Shown: positions 53,361 through 62,992, counted from the first letter of the stretch. The stretch is 64,000 bases of DNA from an uncultured Oscillospiraceae bacterium (GCA_904396495.1 CAJFOJ010000032.1:62001-126000); one strand, 5' to 3'. Numbers and translations: made by a program. Notes: generated by a model not told the origin, from the letters alone.

Positions 53361-54530
53361 ATGAAATATCTGATTATTGGTGTCAGCGCCGCGGGAATGA
53401 GCGCCGTAAAGACGATTTTGGAGGAGGATCCCCAAGGGGAGATCACCGTGGTTTCCAAGGATCAAAGCCCTTATTCCCGTATCATGATGTACCGCCTGCT
53501 GGCGGGAGAGATGGGAAAACAGGACATTTTGTTTGAGAAGGAGGATTTTCTCGAGAAAAAGGGCATTCACTGGTATCGGGGAAGGGAAGCAGTAGATGGA
53601 GACGCCCAGGCGAAAACGATCTGCCTGGATGACGGAACAGAACTCACATACGATAAGCTGTTATTGGCAACGGGGGCCTATGCGGTTATTCCTCCGATAC
53701 CAGGACTCAGAGAGGCGAAAAACGCCCATCCTTTCCGAGATTTGCCCGACGAGGAGGCGTTAAACCGATATTGCGGGCAAAATGTAAAGGCGGTGATTAT
53801 CGGCGGGGGCTTGGTGGGGCTGGATGCAGCCTACGCTTTTTGCAAACGGGGAATTCCGGTGGCTGTCGTTGAGATGATGGATCACATCATGGGCTTGCAA
53901 CTGGATTTTGACACGGCGAAAGAGTATCAGAAGCTTTTCGAAAATGCCGGAGCTAAATTCTATTTGGGCCGTAAGGTGGAAAAAGTGGTGTTGGACTCCG
54001 ATTTTGCCGATTCGGTGGAGCTGGACAATGGCGCGTCCATCCCCTGTGACGTCATTGTCGTGGCGGCGGGGGTACGACCCAACGTTGCTTTGGCGGAAAA
54101 GCTGGGCTTAGAAGTAAATAGAGGGGTAGTCGTCAACGATAGAATGGAGACCGTTATTCCCAATGTGTACGCCGCCGGTGATGTGACTGGCCTTTCCGGT
54201 GTGTGGCAGAACGCGATGGCCCAGGGCAGAGTGGCAGGCATCAATATGGCCAGTGGAGAAGCAGTATATAAAGACCGGTTTGCTCAGCGTAATATGTTTA
54301 ACTATTTCGGTGAAATGGCGGTGAGCTTAGGGGATGTGAGCGCCCCTGACGCGGAAATCCTCATCCAACACGAGGGCAGGAGCACCATCAAGGTATTCCA
54401 TCGGGATGGCATCGTTTTGGGGGCAATTTTACAGCGGGATATCATGAAAGCATCCCTTTGGCAAAAAATCATCCAAGAGAAAGTATCTATTGAGCCCTAT
54501 AAAGCGGATTTATTCCACATCGACTTGTAA
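53361..54530 (+). CDS. NAD(P)/FAD-dependent oxidoreductase
   Basis: 389 residues, pyridine nucleotide-disulfide oxidoreductase class. FAD motif KYLIIGVSAAGMSAVKTIL at the N-terminus, where the last Gly positions are GVSAAG; the NAD(P) motif VIIGGGLVGLDAAYAFCKRG near residue 150; and IPNVYAAGDVTGL near 270 before the flavin. The overall form is like rubredoxin:NAD+ oxidoreductases and NADH-dependent FAD enzymes of clostridia. No rubredoxin is adjacent. AAGGAGG precedes the ATG. Monocistronic with a strong terminator. Confidence 0.9.
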   Translation: MKYLIIGVSAAGMSAVKTILEEDPQGEITVVSKDQSPYSRIMMYRLLAGEMGKQDILFEKEDFLEKKGIHWYRGREAVDGDAQAKTICLDDGTELTYDKLLLATGAYAVIPPIPGLREAKNAHPFRDLPDEEALNRYCGQNVKAVIIGGGLVGLDAAYAFCKRGIPVAVVEMMDHIMGLQLDFDTAKEYQKLFENAGAKFYLGRKVEKVVLDSDFADSVELDNGASIPCDVIVVAAGVRPNVALAEKLGLEVNRGVVVNDRMETVIPNVYAAGDVTGLSGVWQNAMAQGRVAGINMASGEAVYKDRFAQRNMFNYFGEMAVSLGDVSAPDAEILIQHEGRSTIKVFHRDGIVLGAILQRDIMKASLWQKIIQEKVSIEPYKADLFHIDL

Positions 54531-54535
54531 AGAGA

Positions 54536-54580
54536 ATCCCCGGCTGTGAGGAAGTTCCTTCACAGTCGGGGATTTATTTG
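54536..54580 (+). terminator. Long hairpin terminator
   Basis: AATCCCCGGCTGTGA (54536-54550) and TCACAGTCGGGGATT (54561-54575), one G-T wobble, extended inside by GGAA/TTCC, then TATTT. It separates the convergent FAD enzyme and LysA genes. Confidence 0.9.
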
Positions 54581-54583
54581 CAT

Positions 54584-56374
54584 TTAAACGTCGTTGCGGA
54601 CGATGTCTTCCAGCGAATCTCCTCTGATAATAACGCGGGATTTTCCGTTTTTCACCATGACGACGGGTGGAGTTTGGTTCCGGTTATAGTGGGAGGCCAT
54701 GGAGTAATTGTAGGCCCCGGTGGAGAGCACCACCAAGATATCTCCTGTTTCTGGCTGGGGGAGCGGGACGTTTTCGCCCAGCAGGTCTCCGCTTTCACAG
54801 CATTTTCCCGCTACGGTAAAGGTTCCTGTGATGGGGGCATTGGCCCGATTGGCGAGCAACATGTCATATTTGGATTGGTAGAGGGCATAACGGGGATTGT
54901 CACACATACCGCCGTCCACCGCTACATAGGTGCGGATCCCGGGAATTTTTTTGACGGAACCTACGGTATAAAGGGTGGTGCCAGCCTCGCCTACGATGGA
55001 ACGGCCCGGTTCTATCAGAATAAAGGGCTGGGGAAGTTCCAATTCTGTGGCCTTTCTTTTCACCATCACTGAAACTTCTTTCATGTACTCGTGATAGGGG
55101 ACAGGGGTATCTTCGTCGGTATAGCGGATACCGAAGCCTCCGCCTAGGTTCAGGTCAGTGAGGACGGCGCCAGTCGCCTTTTTTATATTGGAGAGGAAAT
55201 CCATCATAATTTCTGCCGTGTGGACGAAAGGCTCCACATCGAGAATCTGGGAACCGATGTGGCAATGGAGACCCAAAAGTTCCACATTTTCAGCCTGAAG
55301 AGAAGCCTTGACCGCTTCCATAGCTTCTCCGGTTTCCAGAGCAAGGCCGAACTTCGAGTCGATTTGCCCAGTGCGGATGAAGGAATGAGTGTGGGCGTCG
55401 ACGCCAGGCTTGACCCGCAGCAGAATCCGGGCAGTTTTGCCCATTTCCCGCGCTATATTGCTCAAAAGGGATAGTTCCGTCAGGTTATCCACGATGATGC
55501 GCCCCACGTTATTCTGGAGAGCCATTCTCAGTTCTTCAGGGGTTTTGTTGTTGCCGTGGAAGCAGACCTTATCCATGGGGAAATCAACGCAGAGGGCAGT
55601 GTAGAGCTCTCCTCCCGAGACCACATCAATGCCAATCTGTTCGTCTTTGGCGATGCGGTAGATTTCCTTGCAGGAAAAGGCTTTAGAGGCGTAGCAGACG
55701 AGCCCTTTACCTCCGTAAAACTCTTGCATAGAGTTTCGGTAGGATTGCATGGCGCTGCGGATGACGTCCTCTTCCATCACGTAGAGGGGTGTTTGGTACT
55801 CTTTTGTGAGAGAGACCGCGTCCACGCCTCCGAGCATCAGATGGCCATCATTGGAAATCTGAATCTTTCTGTCCATTGTTCTGTTCCCTTTCTCCATTAA
55901 CCGTTTGTCCGTGAGTGCTTTTTCCATGAGATAATTTAGAAAAATTTGCCCCCGACACGGTTTTTTCTGTTCTGTTATGACATGGTAGCCTCTTTTTTCA
56001 AAAAAAGGCTTGGCGGTAATAGAGGCTTCTGTTTTTAAGTTGGTAATCCCCTGGCGCAAAGCAAGCTGTTCAATGCAGCAGCAAATTGCCGAGGCGACCC
56101 CCCGCCCCTGATAATCCTTGTGTACAAATAGATGGTCGAATACGCCCTTTTCGTCCAAATCGCCAAAACCGACAATAACGCCATCCAGTTCTGCAACCAC
56201 AAAGGCAGGACGTCGAAACACGCAGTTCCAATGTTCCCAGAGGTATTGTTTCGGCGCCCAAGCATCTAACTGTTCCGGGAGATAATGGGCGGCATTTACG
56301 GTGTGGACCGTCTCGTAAAATAGATCTGCCAGGACGCAGGCGTCGGATTCCCGAAAATGCCTAAGCTTCAGCAT
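54584..56374 (-). CDS. lysA: GNAT acetyltransferase fused in frame to diaminopimelate decarboxylase
   Basis: 596 codons with no stop between two proteins. Residues 1-165 are a GNAT enzyme (VVAELDGVIVGFGDLDEKGVFDHLFVHKDYQGRGVASAI). Residues 167-596 are a complete LysA: PLP-lysine block LVCYASKAFS, HCHIGSQILD, LNLGGGFGI, ILIEPGRSIVGEAGT and the CESGD catalytic Cys motif. LysA makes L-lysine from meso-diaminopimelate. The join contains ATG at 55876 preceded by GGAGAAAGGGAAC, so a free LysA could also be translated from there. The 5' end overlaps the ysxC stop by 14 bases. A true bifunctional product is not known to me. Confidence 0.9.
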   Translation of the reverse strand: MLKLRHFRESDACVLADLFYETVHTVNAAHYLPEQLDAWAPKQYLWEHWNCVFRRPAFVVAELDGVIVGFGDLDEKGVFDHLFVHKDYQGRGVASAICCCIEQLALRQGITNLKTEASITAKPFFEKRGYHVITEQKKPCRGQIFLNYLMEKALTDKRLMEKGNRTMDRKIQISNDGHLMLGGVDAVSLTKEYQTPLYVMEEDVIRSAMQSYRNSMQEFYGGKGLVCYASKAFSCKEIYRIAKDEQIGIDVVSGGELYTALCVDFPMDKVCFHGNNKTPEELRMALQNNVGRIIVDNLTELSLLSNIAREMGKTARILLRVKPGVDAHTHSFIRTGQIDSKFGLALETGEAMEAVKASLQAENVELLGLHCHIGSQILDVEPFVHTAEIMMDFLSNIKKATGAVLTDLNLGGGFGIRYTDEDTPVPYHEYMKEVSVMVKRKATELELPQPFILIEPGRSIVGEAGTTLYTVGSVKKIPGIRTYVAVDGGMCDNPRYALYQSKYDMLLANRANAPITGTFTVAGKCCESGDLLGENVPLPQPETGDILVVLSTGAYNYSMASHYNRNQTPPVVMVKNGKSRVIIRGDSLEDIVRNDV

Positions 56375-56990
56375 TCAAAGTGTCCCCTTCGCTGCCGTCG
56401 TCATAGGACGCGATTTCCTCGATGATTTCCTTGAGGACGTCCACCCCTTCACCGGTTTCCGCAGAAAAGGGGATGACGGTGATGTCGCCGCCACAGGGTA
56501 TCTCATTTGAGATGGAGGCAAGCCGTTTTTGCCGGTCGGTTTTATTCAGCTTGTCCATTTTGGTAAGGGCGATGACAAAGGGCTTTTCTGTCTCGATGAG
56601 ATAGTCAATCATCTCTACGTCCAGTCGGGTAGCCGGGTGGCGGCTGTCGATGAGTAGCACCACCAGCTCCAGGTCGCGGCTTTCATCGTTTAAATAGCCT
56701 TCTATCAGCTCCGCCCAGCGGAGTTTTTCGGTTTTCGCCACCTTGGCGTAACCGTAGCCGGGGAGATCGACGATGTGCACCGTATCATCCAAATCGTAAA
56801 AGTTGATGGTGGCCGTTTTTCCAGGCACTGCGCTGACACGGGCGAGACCTTTGCGGTTAAACAGCTTGTTGATGAGAGAGGATTTTCCCACATTGGAGCG
56901 CCCCGCAAAGGCGATCTCGATTCTGGACGAAGGGGGAATTTGCTGCAACAGCCCATAGGACGCTAAAAACGACACCTTGTGGTAATTCAT
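56361..56990 (-). CDS. engB: Ribosome biogenesis GTPase YsxC/EngB
   Basis: 209 residues, the normal length, from the ATG at 56990 (MNYHKVSFLASYGLLQQIP). GTPase motifs: G1 AGRSNVGKSS, G3 DLPGYGYAK, G4 TKMDK and G5 SAETGEG. It is required for 50S subunit assembly. The frame is open further upstream toward the lon stop but lacks a second site; AAAGGA is 12 bases from the chosen ATG. It follows lon on the same strand, the common lon-ysxC order in Bacillota. Confidence 0.95.
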   Translation of the reverse strand: MNYHKVSFLASYGLLQQIPPSSRIEIAFAGRSNVGKSSLINKLFNRKGLARVSAVPGKTATINFYDLDDTVHIVDLPGYGYAKVAKTEKLRWAELIEGYLNDESRDLELVVLLIDSRHPATRLDVEMIDYLIETEKPFVIALTKMDKLNKTDRQKRLASISNEIPCGGDITVIPFSAETGEGVDVLKEIIEEIASYDDGSEGDTLNAEA

Positions 56991-57114
56991 AAGAAATAAA
57001 ATTCCTTTCTGGACCTTTTTAACCGATGTCAAATAGCAAAATTGCCGGTATTTTTGCGGAAAAGCCAGAACTTCCGTGTGTGCAAGCTTGCTTTCCAAGG
57101 CCTCTTTCTTTGAA

Positions 57115-59541
57115 TCATTGGATGGAGATAGAATCGGTTTTAATTTTGGTGTTTTCAATGGGCGCCGAAGCGGGCGGGGAGGATTTTTTGCGCTTTACCT
57201 TTGGCGGATGGGTCAGGGCACCTTTCAAAACGTCGCTGACGTGGGAGACCGGGATAAAGGTGATGTGGTCTTTCACTACAGCATCCACCTCTTCTAAGTC
57301 CTTTTTGTTCTCCTCCGGGATAAAGACGGTCTTGACGCCGTACCGGTAAGCAGCCATGGATTTCTCCTTCAGCCCGCCGATGGGCAGGACGCGGCCGCGG
57401 AGGGTAACTTCTCCGGTCATCGCTACGTCTTTGCGGACGGGAATACCGCTTAACGCTGAGGTGATGGAGGTGACCATCGTAACCCCTGCAGAGGGACCGT
57501 CTTTGGGGACGGCCCCTTCCGGCGCATGAATGTGGATATCTTTTTTCTTATAGAAATCCGGGTTGATGCCGTAATCCTCTGCAATGCTGCGAACATAGCT
57601 GACGGCGATCTGAGCAGATTCTTTCATCACGTCGCCCAACTGCCCAGTGATCTGGATTTTTCCGGTGCCGGGGAGAACGGCGGTTTCGATTTCCATGGTC
57701 TCCCCGCCCACTGACGTCCAGGCTAAACCGGTGACAACGCCCACCTCGTCGGCTTTTTTCACGCTGTCGTTTAAGTACCGGACGATGCCCATAACTTCCC
57801 CGATATTCCTTGAGGTAACGGTATAGGAGGTAATTTCGCCATCCACCAGTTTTTTGGCAGTCTTGCGGCAGATGTGGGCAATTTCCCGTTCCAGAGTGCG
57901 GACACCTGCCTCTCGGGTGTAGCCGTCAATGAGGGCATAAAGGCCATCTTTGGAAAACTTGAGCTCCTTAGGGCTGATACCATGGCGTTTGAGCTGTTTT
58001 GGAATCAAGTGCTTTTTGGCGATATTCCATTTTTCCTCCCGGGTATAGCTGCCCATTTCGATGATTTCCATCCGGTCGAGCAGGGGACGGGGAATGGCGG
58101 AGACATCGTTTGCAGTGGTGATGAAGAGCACTTCGCTCAAATCGAAGGGAACCTCGATATAATGATCCCGGAAGGCAAAGTTTTGCTCGCTGTCCAACAC
58201 TTCCAGCATGGCAGCTGAGGGATCCCCTTTGTAGTCGGCTCCCATTTTGTCAATCTCATCCAACAGGATGACGGGATTGCGGGTGCCGGCCTGCTTCATG
58301 GCGTTGATGATGCGGCCTGGCATCGAACCTAGGTAGGTCTTACGATGGCCGCGGATATCAGCCTCGTCCCGTACGCCACCTAAGGAGATGCGGACGTATT
58401 TGCGGTTTAACGCAGCTGCTACCGACTTGGCAATAGAGGTTTTGCCCACGCCGGGAGGCCCTGCTAAGCAGAGAATCTGTCCCTTGATGTCGGGAGCCAA
58501 TTTCCGGACGGCAATGAGCTCTAAAATACGCTCCTTGACCTTCTGCATACCGTAGTGATCCCGGTTTAAAATCCGTTCGGCTCTGGCGACATCGGCTTGC
58601 TCTTTGGATATTTCATCCCAGGGCAGTTCAATGCAGGTTTCAATGTAGGTGCGGATAATTTGGCCCTCCTGGGACTGGGAAGGGGTACGATACAGCCGTT
58701 CGCATTCCTTTAAAAGCTTTTCCTTGGTCTCGTCGGGCATATGTTGGAAACTCTGGATTTTTTCCGCGTATTCGGTGGACTCTTCCTGGGGATTATCCCC
58801 CTCTCCAAGTTCTTCTGAGATAACCCGCATCTGTTCTCTAAGAAAGTAATCCCGCTGATTCCGGTCCATCTGCTCCTTCACCTGGTCGTAAATGTCCCGT
58901 TCCCAAGTGAGGACCGAGGCCTCGTGCTGAAGAATCTCCACCAGCATTTGCAGACGGTGGATCAGACTTCTTTCCTCTAAAAGGGCTTGTTTATCCTCCA
59001 CCGGGAGATAGAGGTTCTGGACAATTTTGTCAAAAAGTCCTTTTGCAGTTTTTTGGGAAAGGACGTTTGAGATGATCTCTTTTGGCATTTTGGGCACTAG
59101 GTCGCAGTACATCTCAAAGGAGTCAGTGACGGCGCGGATCATGGCTTCCTCCACATCAGAGGGTACGTTGGTTCTTTGCGGATCGGGGAGGGATTTGACA
59201 ACGCACTCCATATAGGGGGAAAAGGAGGTAATTTCGGTAATAGCCGCCTTGTAGACACCCTCTACCATAATGCGCAATCCGTTGTTGCCGCTGTTTAACA
59301 ATTGGACAATTTTGGCCACGACGCCGACCTTATAGAGGTCTTCTTTTTGAGGCTCCTCAACAGTGTAGTCCTTTTGGGCGACCAAAAAGAGAAATTGGTC
59401 TTTTTTCATTGCCTCTTTAATGGCTAAAATGGATTTTTCCCGCCCTACATCGAAATGCAAGATCATGGACGGAAACATAACGATTCCCCGCATGGCGATA
59501 GCGGGCAACGTGGTAATAGTTAATGTATTTGTAGCGCTCAT
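57115..59541 (-). CDS. lon: ATP-dependent protease Lon
   Basis: 808 residues. The N-terminal LON domain begins [19 protein letters not shown]. The AAA+ module has Walker [14 protein letters not shown] and Walker [12 protein letters not shown]; the protease domain has the catalytic Ser in [10 protein letters not shown] and Lys in [14 protein letters not shown]. It degrades damaged and regulatory proteins. ATG 59541 is 5 bases after AAGGAG. The C-terminus is a basic tail of about 25 residues. Its promoter is at 59586-59614. Confidence 0.98.
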   Translation of the reverse strand: MSATNTLTITTLPAIAMRGIVMFPSMILHFDVGREKSILAIKEAMKKDQFLFLVAQKDYTVEEPQKEDLYKVGVVAKIVQLLNSGNNGLRIMVEGVYKAAITEITSFSPYMECVVKSLPDPQRTNVPSDVEEAMIRAVTDSFEMYCDLVPKMPKEIISNVLSQKTAKGLFDKIVQNLYLPVEDKQALLEERSLIHRLQMLVEILQHEASVLTWERDIYDQVKEQMDRNQRDYFLREQMRVISEELGEGDNPQEESTEYAEKIQSFQHMPDETKEKLLKECERLYRTPSQSQEGQIIRTYIETCIELPWDEISKEQADVARAERILNRDHYGMQKVKERILELIAVRKLAPDIKGQILCLAGPPGVGKTSIAKSVAAALNRKYVRISLGGVRDEADIRGHRKTYLGSMPGRIINAMKQAGTRNPVILLDEIDKMGADYKGDPSAAMLEVLDSEQNFAFRDHYIEVPFDLSEVLFITTANDVSAIPRPLLDRMEIIEMGSYTREEKWNIAKKHLIPKQLKRHGISPKELKFSKDGLYALIDGYTREAGVRTLEREIAHICRKTAKKLVDGEITSYTVTSRNIGEVMGIVRYLNDSVKKADEVGVVTGLAWTSVGGETMEIETAVLPGTGKIQITGQLGDVMKESAQIAVSYVRSIAEDYGINPDFYKKKDIHIHAPEGAVPKDGPSAGVTMVTSITSALSGIPVRKDVAMTGEVTLRGRVLPIGGLKEKSMAAYRYGVKTVFIPEENKKDLEEVDAVVKDHITFIPVSHVSDVLKGALTHPPKVKRKKSSPPASAPIENTKIKTDSISIQ

Positions 59542-59585
59542 ATAAGCTCCTTCTTTTCTCAGAGAAATCAATATATTTATATTTT

Positions 59586-59614
59586 ATTATACAAAAAGGA
59601 GTGATACCATGCAA
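59586..59614 (-). promoter_or_regulatory. Sigma-A-type promoter for lon
   Basis: Minus strand TTGCAT (59614-59609), 17-base spacer, TATAAT (59591-59586), 45 bases before the lon ATG. No CIRCE or CtsR operator was recognised near it. Confidence 0.7.
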
Positions 59615-59872
59615 TAGCTAAATTGTAAACAGATACAAGAAATATCAGGATGTTTTGGTACTATTCACTGAACTTTTTGGAAACTAACGGAGGAGAAAAA
59701 ACATATTCTGCAAAAAGATTGGATCATGTGACAGATAGGATAGTTTGACAACCGCAATTTTTTGTTTAACGCATTATTTTAGCTCCATGAGGCGGAAAAA
59801 AATGATTTTATCGAAAAGAGGCAAATCACGGCCATAGAGCATATGATGATGTATCCAAACGATATCCAGTTT

Positions 59873-60006
59873 CAGACGAAGTGAAAGGGTGGCGCAAGCC
59901 CGAGGAACAGCCTTTTTGTCTTTGGTACCATGCTGCGCAGGGGAAACTTCGTCTGTTTAGATAGAAATACCGTCTGCGGGAGATCTCTGCAGACGGTATT
60001 TTTTGT
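59873..60006 (+). ncRNA. Candidate structured RNA with its own terminator
   Basis: CAGACGAAGT (59873-59882) and ACTTCGTCTG (59946-59955) form a 10-bp closing stem. Inside are GGC-GCAA-GCC (59891-59900), a GNRA-loop hairpin, and segments with CAGC/GCTG complementarity around GGTACC. It is followed at once by a strong terminator: AAATACCGTCTGC (59965-59977), 11-base loop, GCAGACGGTATTT (59989-60001), TTTT. No open frame spans it. I could not match it to a riboswitch or small RNA family I know. The remainder of the gap 59542-60195 shows short decayed frames only. Confidence 0.55.
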
Positions 60007-60135
60007 GGATGAACACTTTGTCAGATAAAAAATTATTGGTTTGCACAAGGGAAAATAATTGCATATTACAGTTTTATTCCCCTTTTAAAGATTGAAATTT
60101 CTTGAATAAAATATCAAAAATTGATTGTTAAGCTA

Positions 60136-60164
60136 TAGACAAAGTGGAAATATTGCGATATAAT
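60136..60164 (+). promoter_or_regulatory. Sigma-A promoter for the FkbM gene
   Basis: TAGACA at 60136-60141, 17-base spacer, TATAAT at 60159-60164, 31 bases before the start codon. Confidence 0.78.
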
Positions 60165-60195
60165 ATTACCATCATTATCATGGGGGAGTTTGGGG

Positions 60196-61266
60196 TTGCT
60201 TGATTTTGTAAAAGAAGGGTCAATCTGGCGCAGACTCCAAGCGGAGACCCGCCCCATTATATTGTACGGCATGGGGGATGGAGCCTTAAAAGTCATGTCT
60301 GCCTGCCGGAAATACGGCATAACAATCAGTGGGATTTTTGCCAGCGACGAATATGTTCGCGGGCACTCTTTTGAGGGGTATCCAGTCAAAAAGCTCGCTG
60401 AGATTGAAGCGGAATTTGAGGATTTTTTGGTTCTTCTCTGCTTTGCTGTATTTACTCCCCAGTTGCTTCAAAAAATAGATACCCTTCATAAGCGGCATGA
60501 GGTTTTAGCACCTGATGTGCCGGTTTTTGGGGAAGGGCTCTTTAATGAGGAATATTTCAAGGAGCATGAAAGTGAATTGGAGGCAAGTTATTCTCTGCTG
60601 GAGGACGAAACTTCAAGGCGGGTGTTTCAAAACGTTTTGAATTTTAAGCTCAGCGGGAAAATTGAGTTTCTCCGGAAAATTGAAACACCCAAAGCTGAAG
60701 TGTATACGCGGATCCTTCGCCTGGGGACGGAGGAGCATTATCTCGATTTGGGTGGGTACGACGGCGATACCGTGCTGGAATTTCTACAGCAAACCGGTGG
60801 AAAATACGGTTCGGTGACGGTATTGGAGCCGGATGGCAAAAATTTTAAGAAGCTTACAAAAAGGGCGCAATGTTGCGGCTGGAAGGATATGCAACTTCTT
60901 AATGTGGGCATCTGGGGCCAAGACACCTCACGTTGTTTTGACAGCAGGGGAGGAAGGAATTCCTTTTTGAGCGACTCGGGCAGGATTGTGGTTCCGGTTC
61001 GTTCGGTGGACAGTTTGATGAAAGACAAGCTTTGCACCTTCATCAAGATGGATGTGGAGGGGGCAGAACGGGAAGCGCTGTTGGGCGCACGATGGACTCT
61101 TCAGACTCAAAAGCCGAAACTCGCTTTTTCCGGCTATCACCGCAATGAGGATCTTTTTGCCCTTCCGTTGCTGTTAAAGGAGATTGAGCCGTCTTACCGG
61201 ATTTATTTCAGGCATCACCCCTATCTGCCCGCATGGGAGTCTAATTTTTACGCGACGGCGGACTGA
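60196..61266 (+). CDS. FkbM family methyltransferase with N-terminal Rossmann-like domain
   Basis: About 356 residues. Residues 1-115 form a Rossmann-like part (RPIILYGMGDGALKVMSACRKYGI... VLLCFAVFTPQLLQKI) similar to the nucleotide-binding domain found before FkbM modules in surface-polysaccharide proteins. The FkbM methyltransferase domain follows: EEHYLDLGGYDGDTVLEF, VLEPDGKNFKKL, FIKMDVEGAEREALLGA and the GYHRNEDLFALPLLL end. Substrate unknown. TTG 60196 is 7 bases after GGGGGAG; TTG 60190 is only 1 base away and is rejected. Confidence 0.85.
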   Translation: MLDFVKEGSIWRRLQAETRPIILYGMGDGALKVMSACRKYGITISGIFASDEYVRGHSFEGYPVKKLAEIEAEFEDFLVLLCFAVFTPQLLQKIDTLHKRHEVLAPDVPVFGEGLFNEEYFKEHESELEASYSLLEDETSRRVFQNVLNFKLSGKIEFLRKIETPKAEVYTRILRLGTEEHYLDLGGYDGDTVLEFLQQTGGKYGSVTVLEPDGKNFKKLTKRAQCCGWKDMQLLNVGIWGQDTSRCFDSRGGRNSFLSDSGRIVVPVRSVDSLMKDKLCTFIKMDVEGAEREALLGARWTLQTQKPKLAFSGYHRNEDLFALPLLLKEIEPSYRIYFRHHPYLPAWESNFYATAD

Positions 61267-61341
61267 CGATAGGTCACAAAATCTTTTTTCTTCTCCAACG
61301 CCGGAGATTCAAATAATACTATTGTAAAGGAGTTTAAGCAT

Positions 61342-61743
61342 ATGGGCAATTGGTTTAACGATTGGTTAGACAAATTACAGAACGTGGACTGGGGCCAGGC
61401 GGTTGCCACCTTTTTCACGGGCATGGTTGTAGTGTTTGCCGCGCTGATTGTACTGATTATTATTCTTTGGGCCTTTGGCAAAATTATGGAGAATATCGGC
61501 AAATCCAGAGAAAACAAAAAAGAAGAGCCGCAATCGCCACCTGCTTCCCCAAAATTGGTAGAAGTGGTTTCCGACGACGGGTTATCCGATGAAGTAGTCG
61601 CCGCCATCGCGGGTGCAGTGAGCGCTATCCTCGGAGAAGAGGGCAATCACAGCGGGTTTGTCATCAAGAGCATCAAACGCACTAGACAGGCGTCCTCGGC
61701 GTGGGGAACCGCCGGTATACTGGAAAATACCCGGCCGTTTTAG
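61342..61743 (+). CDS. OadG-like gamma subunit of a Na+-pumping decarboxylase
   Basis: 133 residues. One membrane helix at about 22-45 (TFFTGMVVVFAALIVLIIILWAFGKIM), then a Pro/Glu-rich cytoplasmic linker and LSDEVVAAIAGAVSAILGEEG, typical of OadG/MmdD-type subunits that anchor the complex. AAAGGAG precedes the ATG. The beta subunit gene starts 32 bases later. Confidence 0.88.
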   Translation: MGNWFNDWLDKLQNVDWGQAVATFFTGMVVVFAALIVLIIILWAFGKIMENIGKSRENKKEEPQSPPASPKLVEVVSDDGLSDEVVAAIAGAVSAILGEEGNHSGFVIKSIKRTRQASSAWGTAGILENTRPF

Positions 61744-61775
61744 CCGACAAATCCATAGAGAAAGGAAATGAAACC

Positions 61776-62951
61776 ATGTTTGAAACTTTTGTGGAAAGTA
61801 TTCAGGGCCTGATTTCATCGTCGGGATTCCTGGCGGTTCACTGGCAGGAACTATTGATGATTGCCATTGCCTGTGTCCTCGCGTATTTGGCCATTGCGAG
61901 GGGATATGAGCCCCTTTTGCTTCTCCCCATCGCCTTTGGCATGCTGCTCACCAACATCCCCAATACCGAAATGTTCCATATGGAGTACTATGTCGGCAGT
62001 ACGATTGATTTTGGAGAGGTCGTACAACACGGCGGATTACTTGATATCTTGTACTTAGGCGTTAAACTGGGAGTTTATCCACCCTTAATTTTCCTCGGTA
62101 TCGGCACCATGACAGATTTTGGACCGTTGATCGCCAATCCCAAGAGCTTTTTGCTGGGCGCGGCGGCACAGCTCGGCATTTTCCTCACTTTCTTTGGCGC
62201 GCTGGCTACTGGTGTTTTTACTCCGGAGCAGGCAGGTGGAATCAGCATTATCGGTGGTGCAGACGGCCCGACTGCAATTCTAGTTGCTAAGACACTTTCG
62301 CCAGAATTGCTGGGGTCTATTGCGGTTGCGGCATACTCCTATATGGCATTGGTTCCCGTCATTCAGCCGCCGATCATGAAACTGTTGACCACCAAGAAAG
62401 AACGCTCGGTCGTTATGGCGCAGCTTCGCCCGGTGTCCCGCGTGGAAAAGCTGATGTTCCCGTTTATTGTCACCCTTTTGGTATCCTTCCTGGTTCCCGA
62501 TGCGGCTCCCCTGGTCGGTATGCTGATGCTCGGTAACCTGATGCGGGAAAGCGGCGTGGTAGACCGTCTTGTCAAGACCGCTCAGAATGAATTGATGAAT
62601 ATTATCACTATCTTTTTGGGCGTCACGGTGGGCGCTACCGCTACGGCGGAGTACTTCCTCACTCCCCAAACCATCCTCATTATCATACTCGGCCTGTTGG
62701 CCTTCTGCTTCGGTACTGCCGGCGGCGTGTTGTTCGGCAAACTGATGTACATCTTTTCAAAGGGCAAAGTAAACCCCCTCATCGGTTCTGCCGGCGTTTC
62801 CGCTGTACCGATGGCTGCCCGCGTCTCCCAAAAGGTGGGTGCGGAGACCGACCCCACCAACTTTTTGCTGATGCACGCCATGGGGCCAAACGTGGCGGGC
62901 GTCATCGGCTCCGCAGTCGCGGCGGGTGTGTTGCTCTCCATTTTTGCATAA
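61776..62951 (+). CDS. Na+-translocating decarboxylase beta subunit
   Basis: 391 residues with about 9-11 membrane helices. Conserved motifs: SGFLAVHWQELLMIAIAC, LGIGTMTDFGPLIANPKSFLLGAAAQLG, ISIIGGADGPTAI and LLMHAMGPNVAGVIGSAVAAG, matching OadB/MmdB/GcdB, which couples carboxybiotin decarboxylation to Na+ export. No alpha subunit or biotin carrier is adjacent, so the substrate (oxaloacetate, methylmalonyl-CoA or glutaconyl-CoA) is open. GAAAGG precedes ATG 61776; the upstream in-frame extension is inside oadG. Confidence 0.93.
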   Translation: MFETFVESIQGLISSSGFLAVHWQELLMIAIACVLAYLAIARGYEPLLLLPIAFGMLLTNIPNTEMFHMEYYVGSTIDFGEVVQHGGLLDILYLGVKLGVYPPLIFLGIGTMTDFGPLIANPKSFLLGAAAQLGIFLTFFGALATGVFTPEQAGGISIIGGADGPTAILVAKTLSPELLGSIAVAAYSYMALVPVIQPPIMKLLTTKKERSVVMAQLRPVSRVEKLMFPFIVTLLVSFLVPDAAPLVGMLMLGNLMRESGVVDRLVKTAQNELMNIITIFLGVTVGATATAEYFLTPQTILIIILGLLAFCFGTAGGVLFGKLMYIFSKGKVNPLIGSAGVSAVPMAARVSQKVGAETDPTNFLLMHAMGPNVAGVIGSAVAAGVLLSIFA

Positions 62952-62992
62952 GAAATTTTCTGCGCTGGAAGCAATTCCAGTGGGGGAATCGT

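Noticed and set aside
59745-59885. Short plus-strand frame ending FQTK before the RNA candidate
   Set aside because: No start codon with a ribosome binding site and a stop just upstream; probably decayed or noncoding.
59881-59945. SAM, T-box or SRP RNA as identity of the RNA candidate
   Set aside because: Some short words (GGGTGG, GAGGAACAGCC) are reminiscent, but the conserved cores of those families are not present in order.
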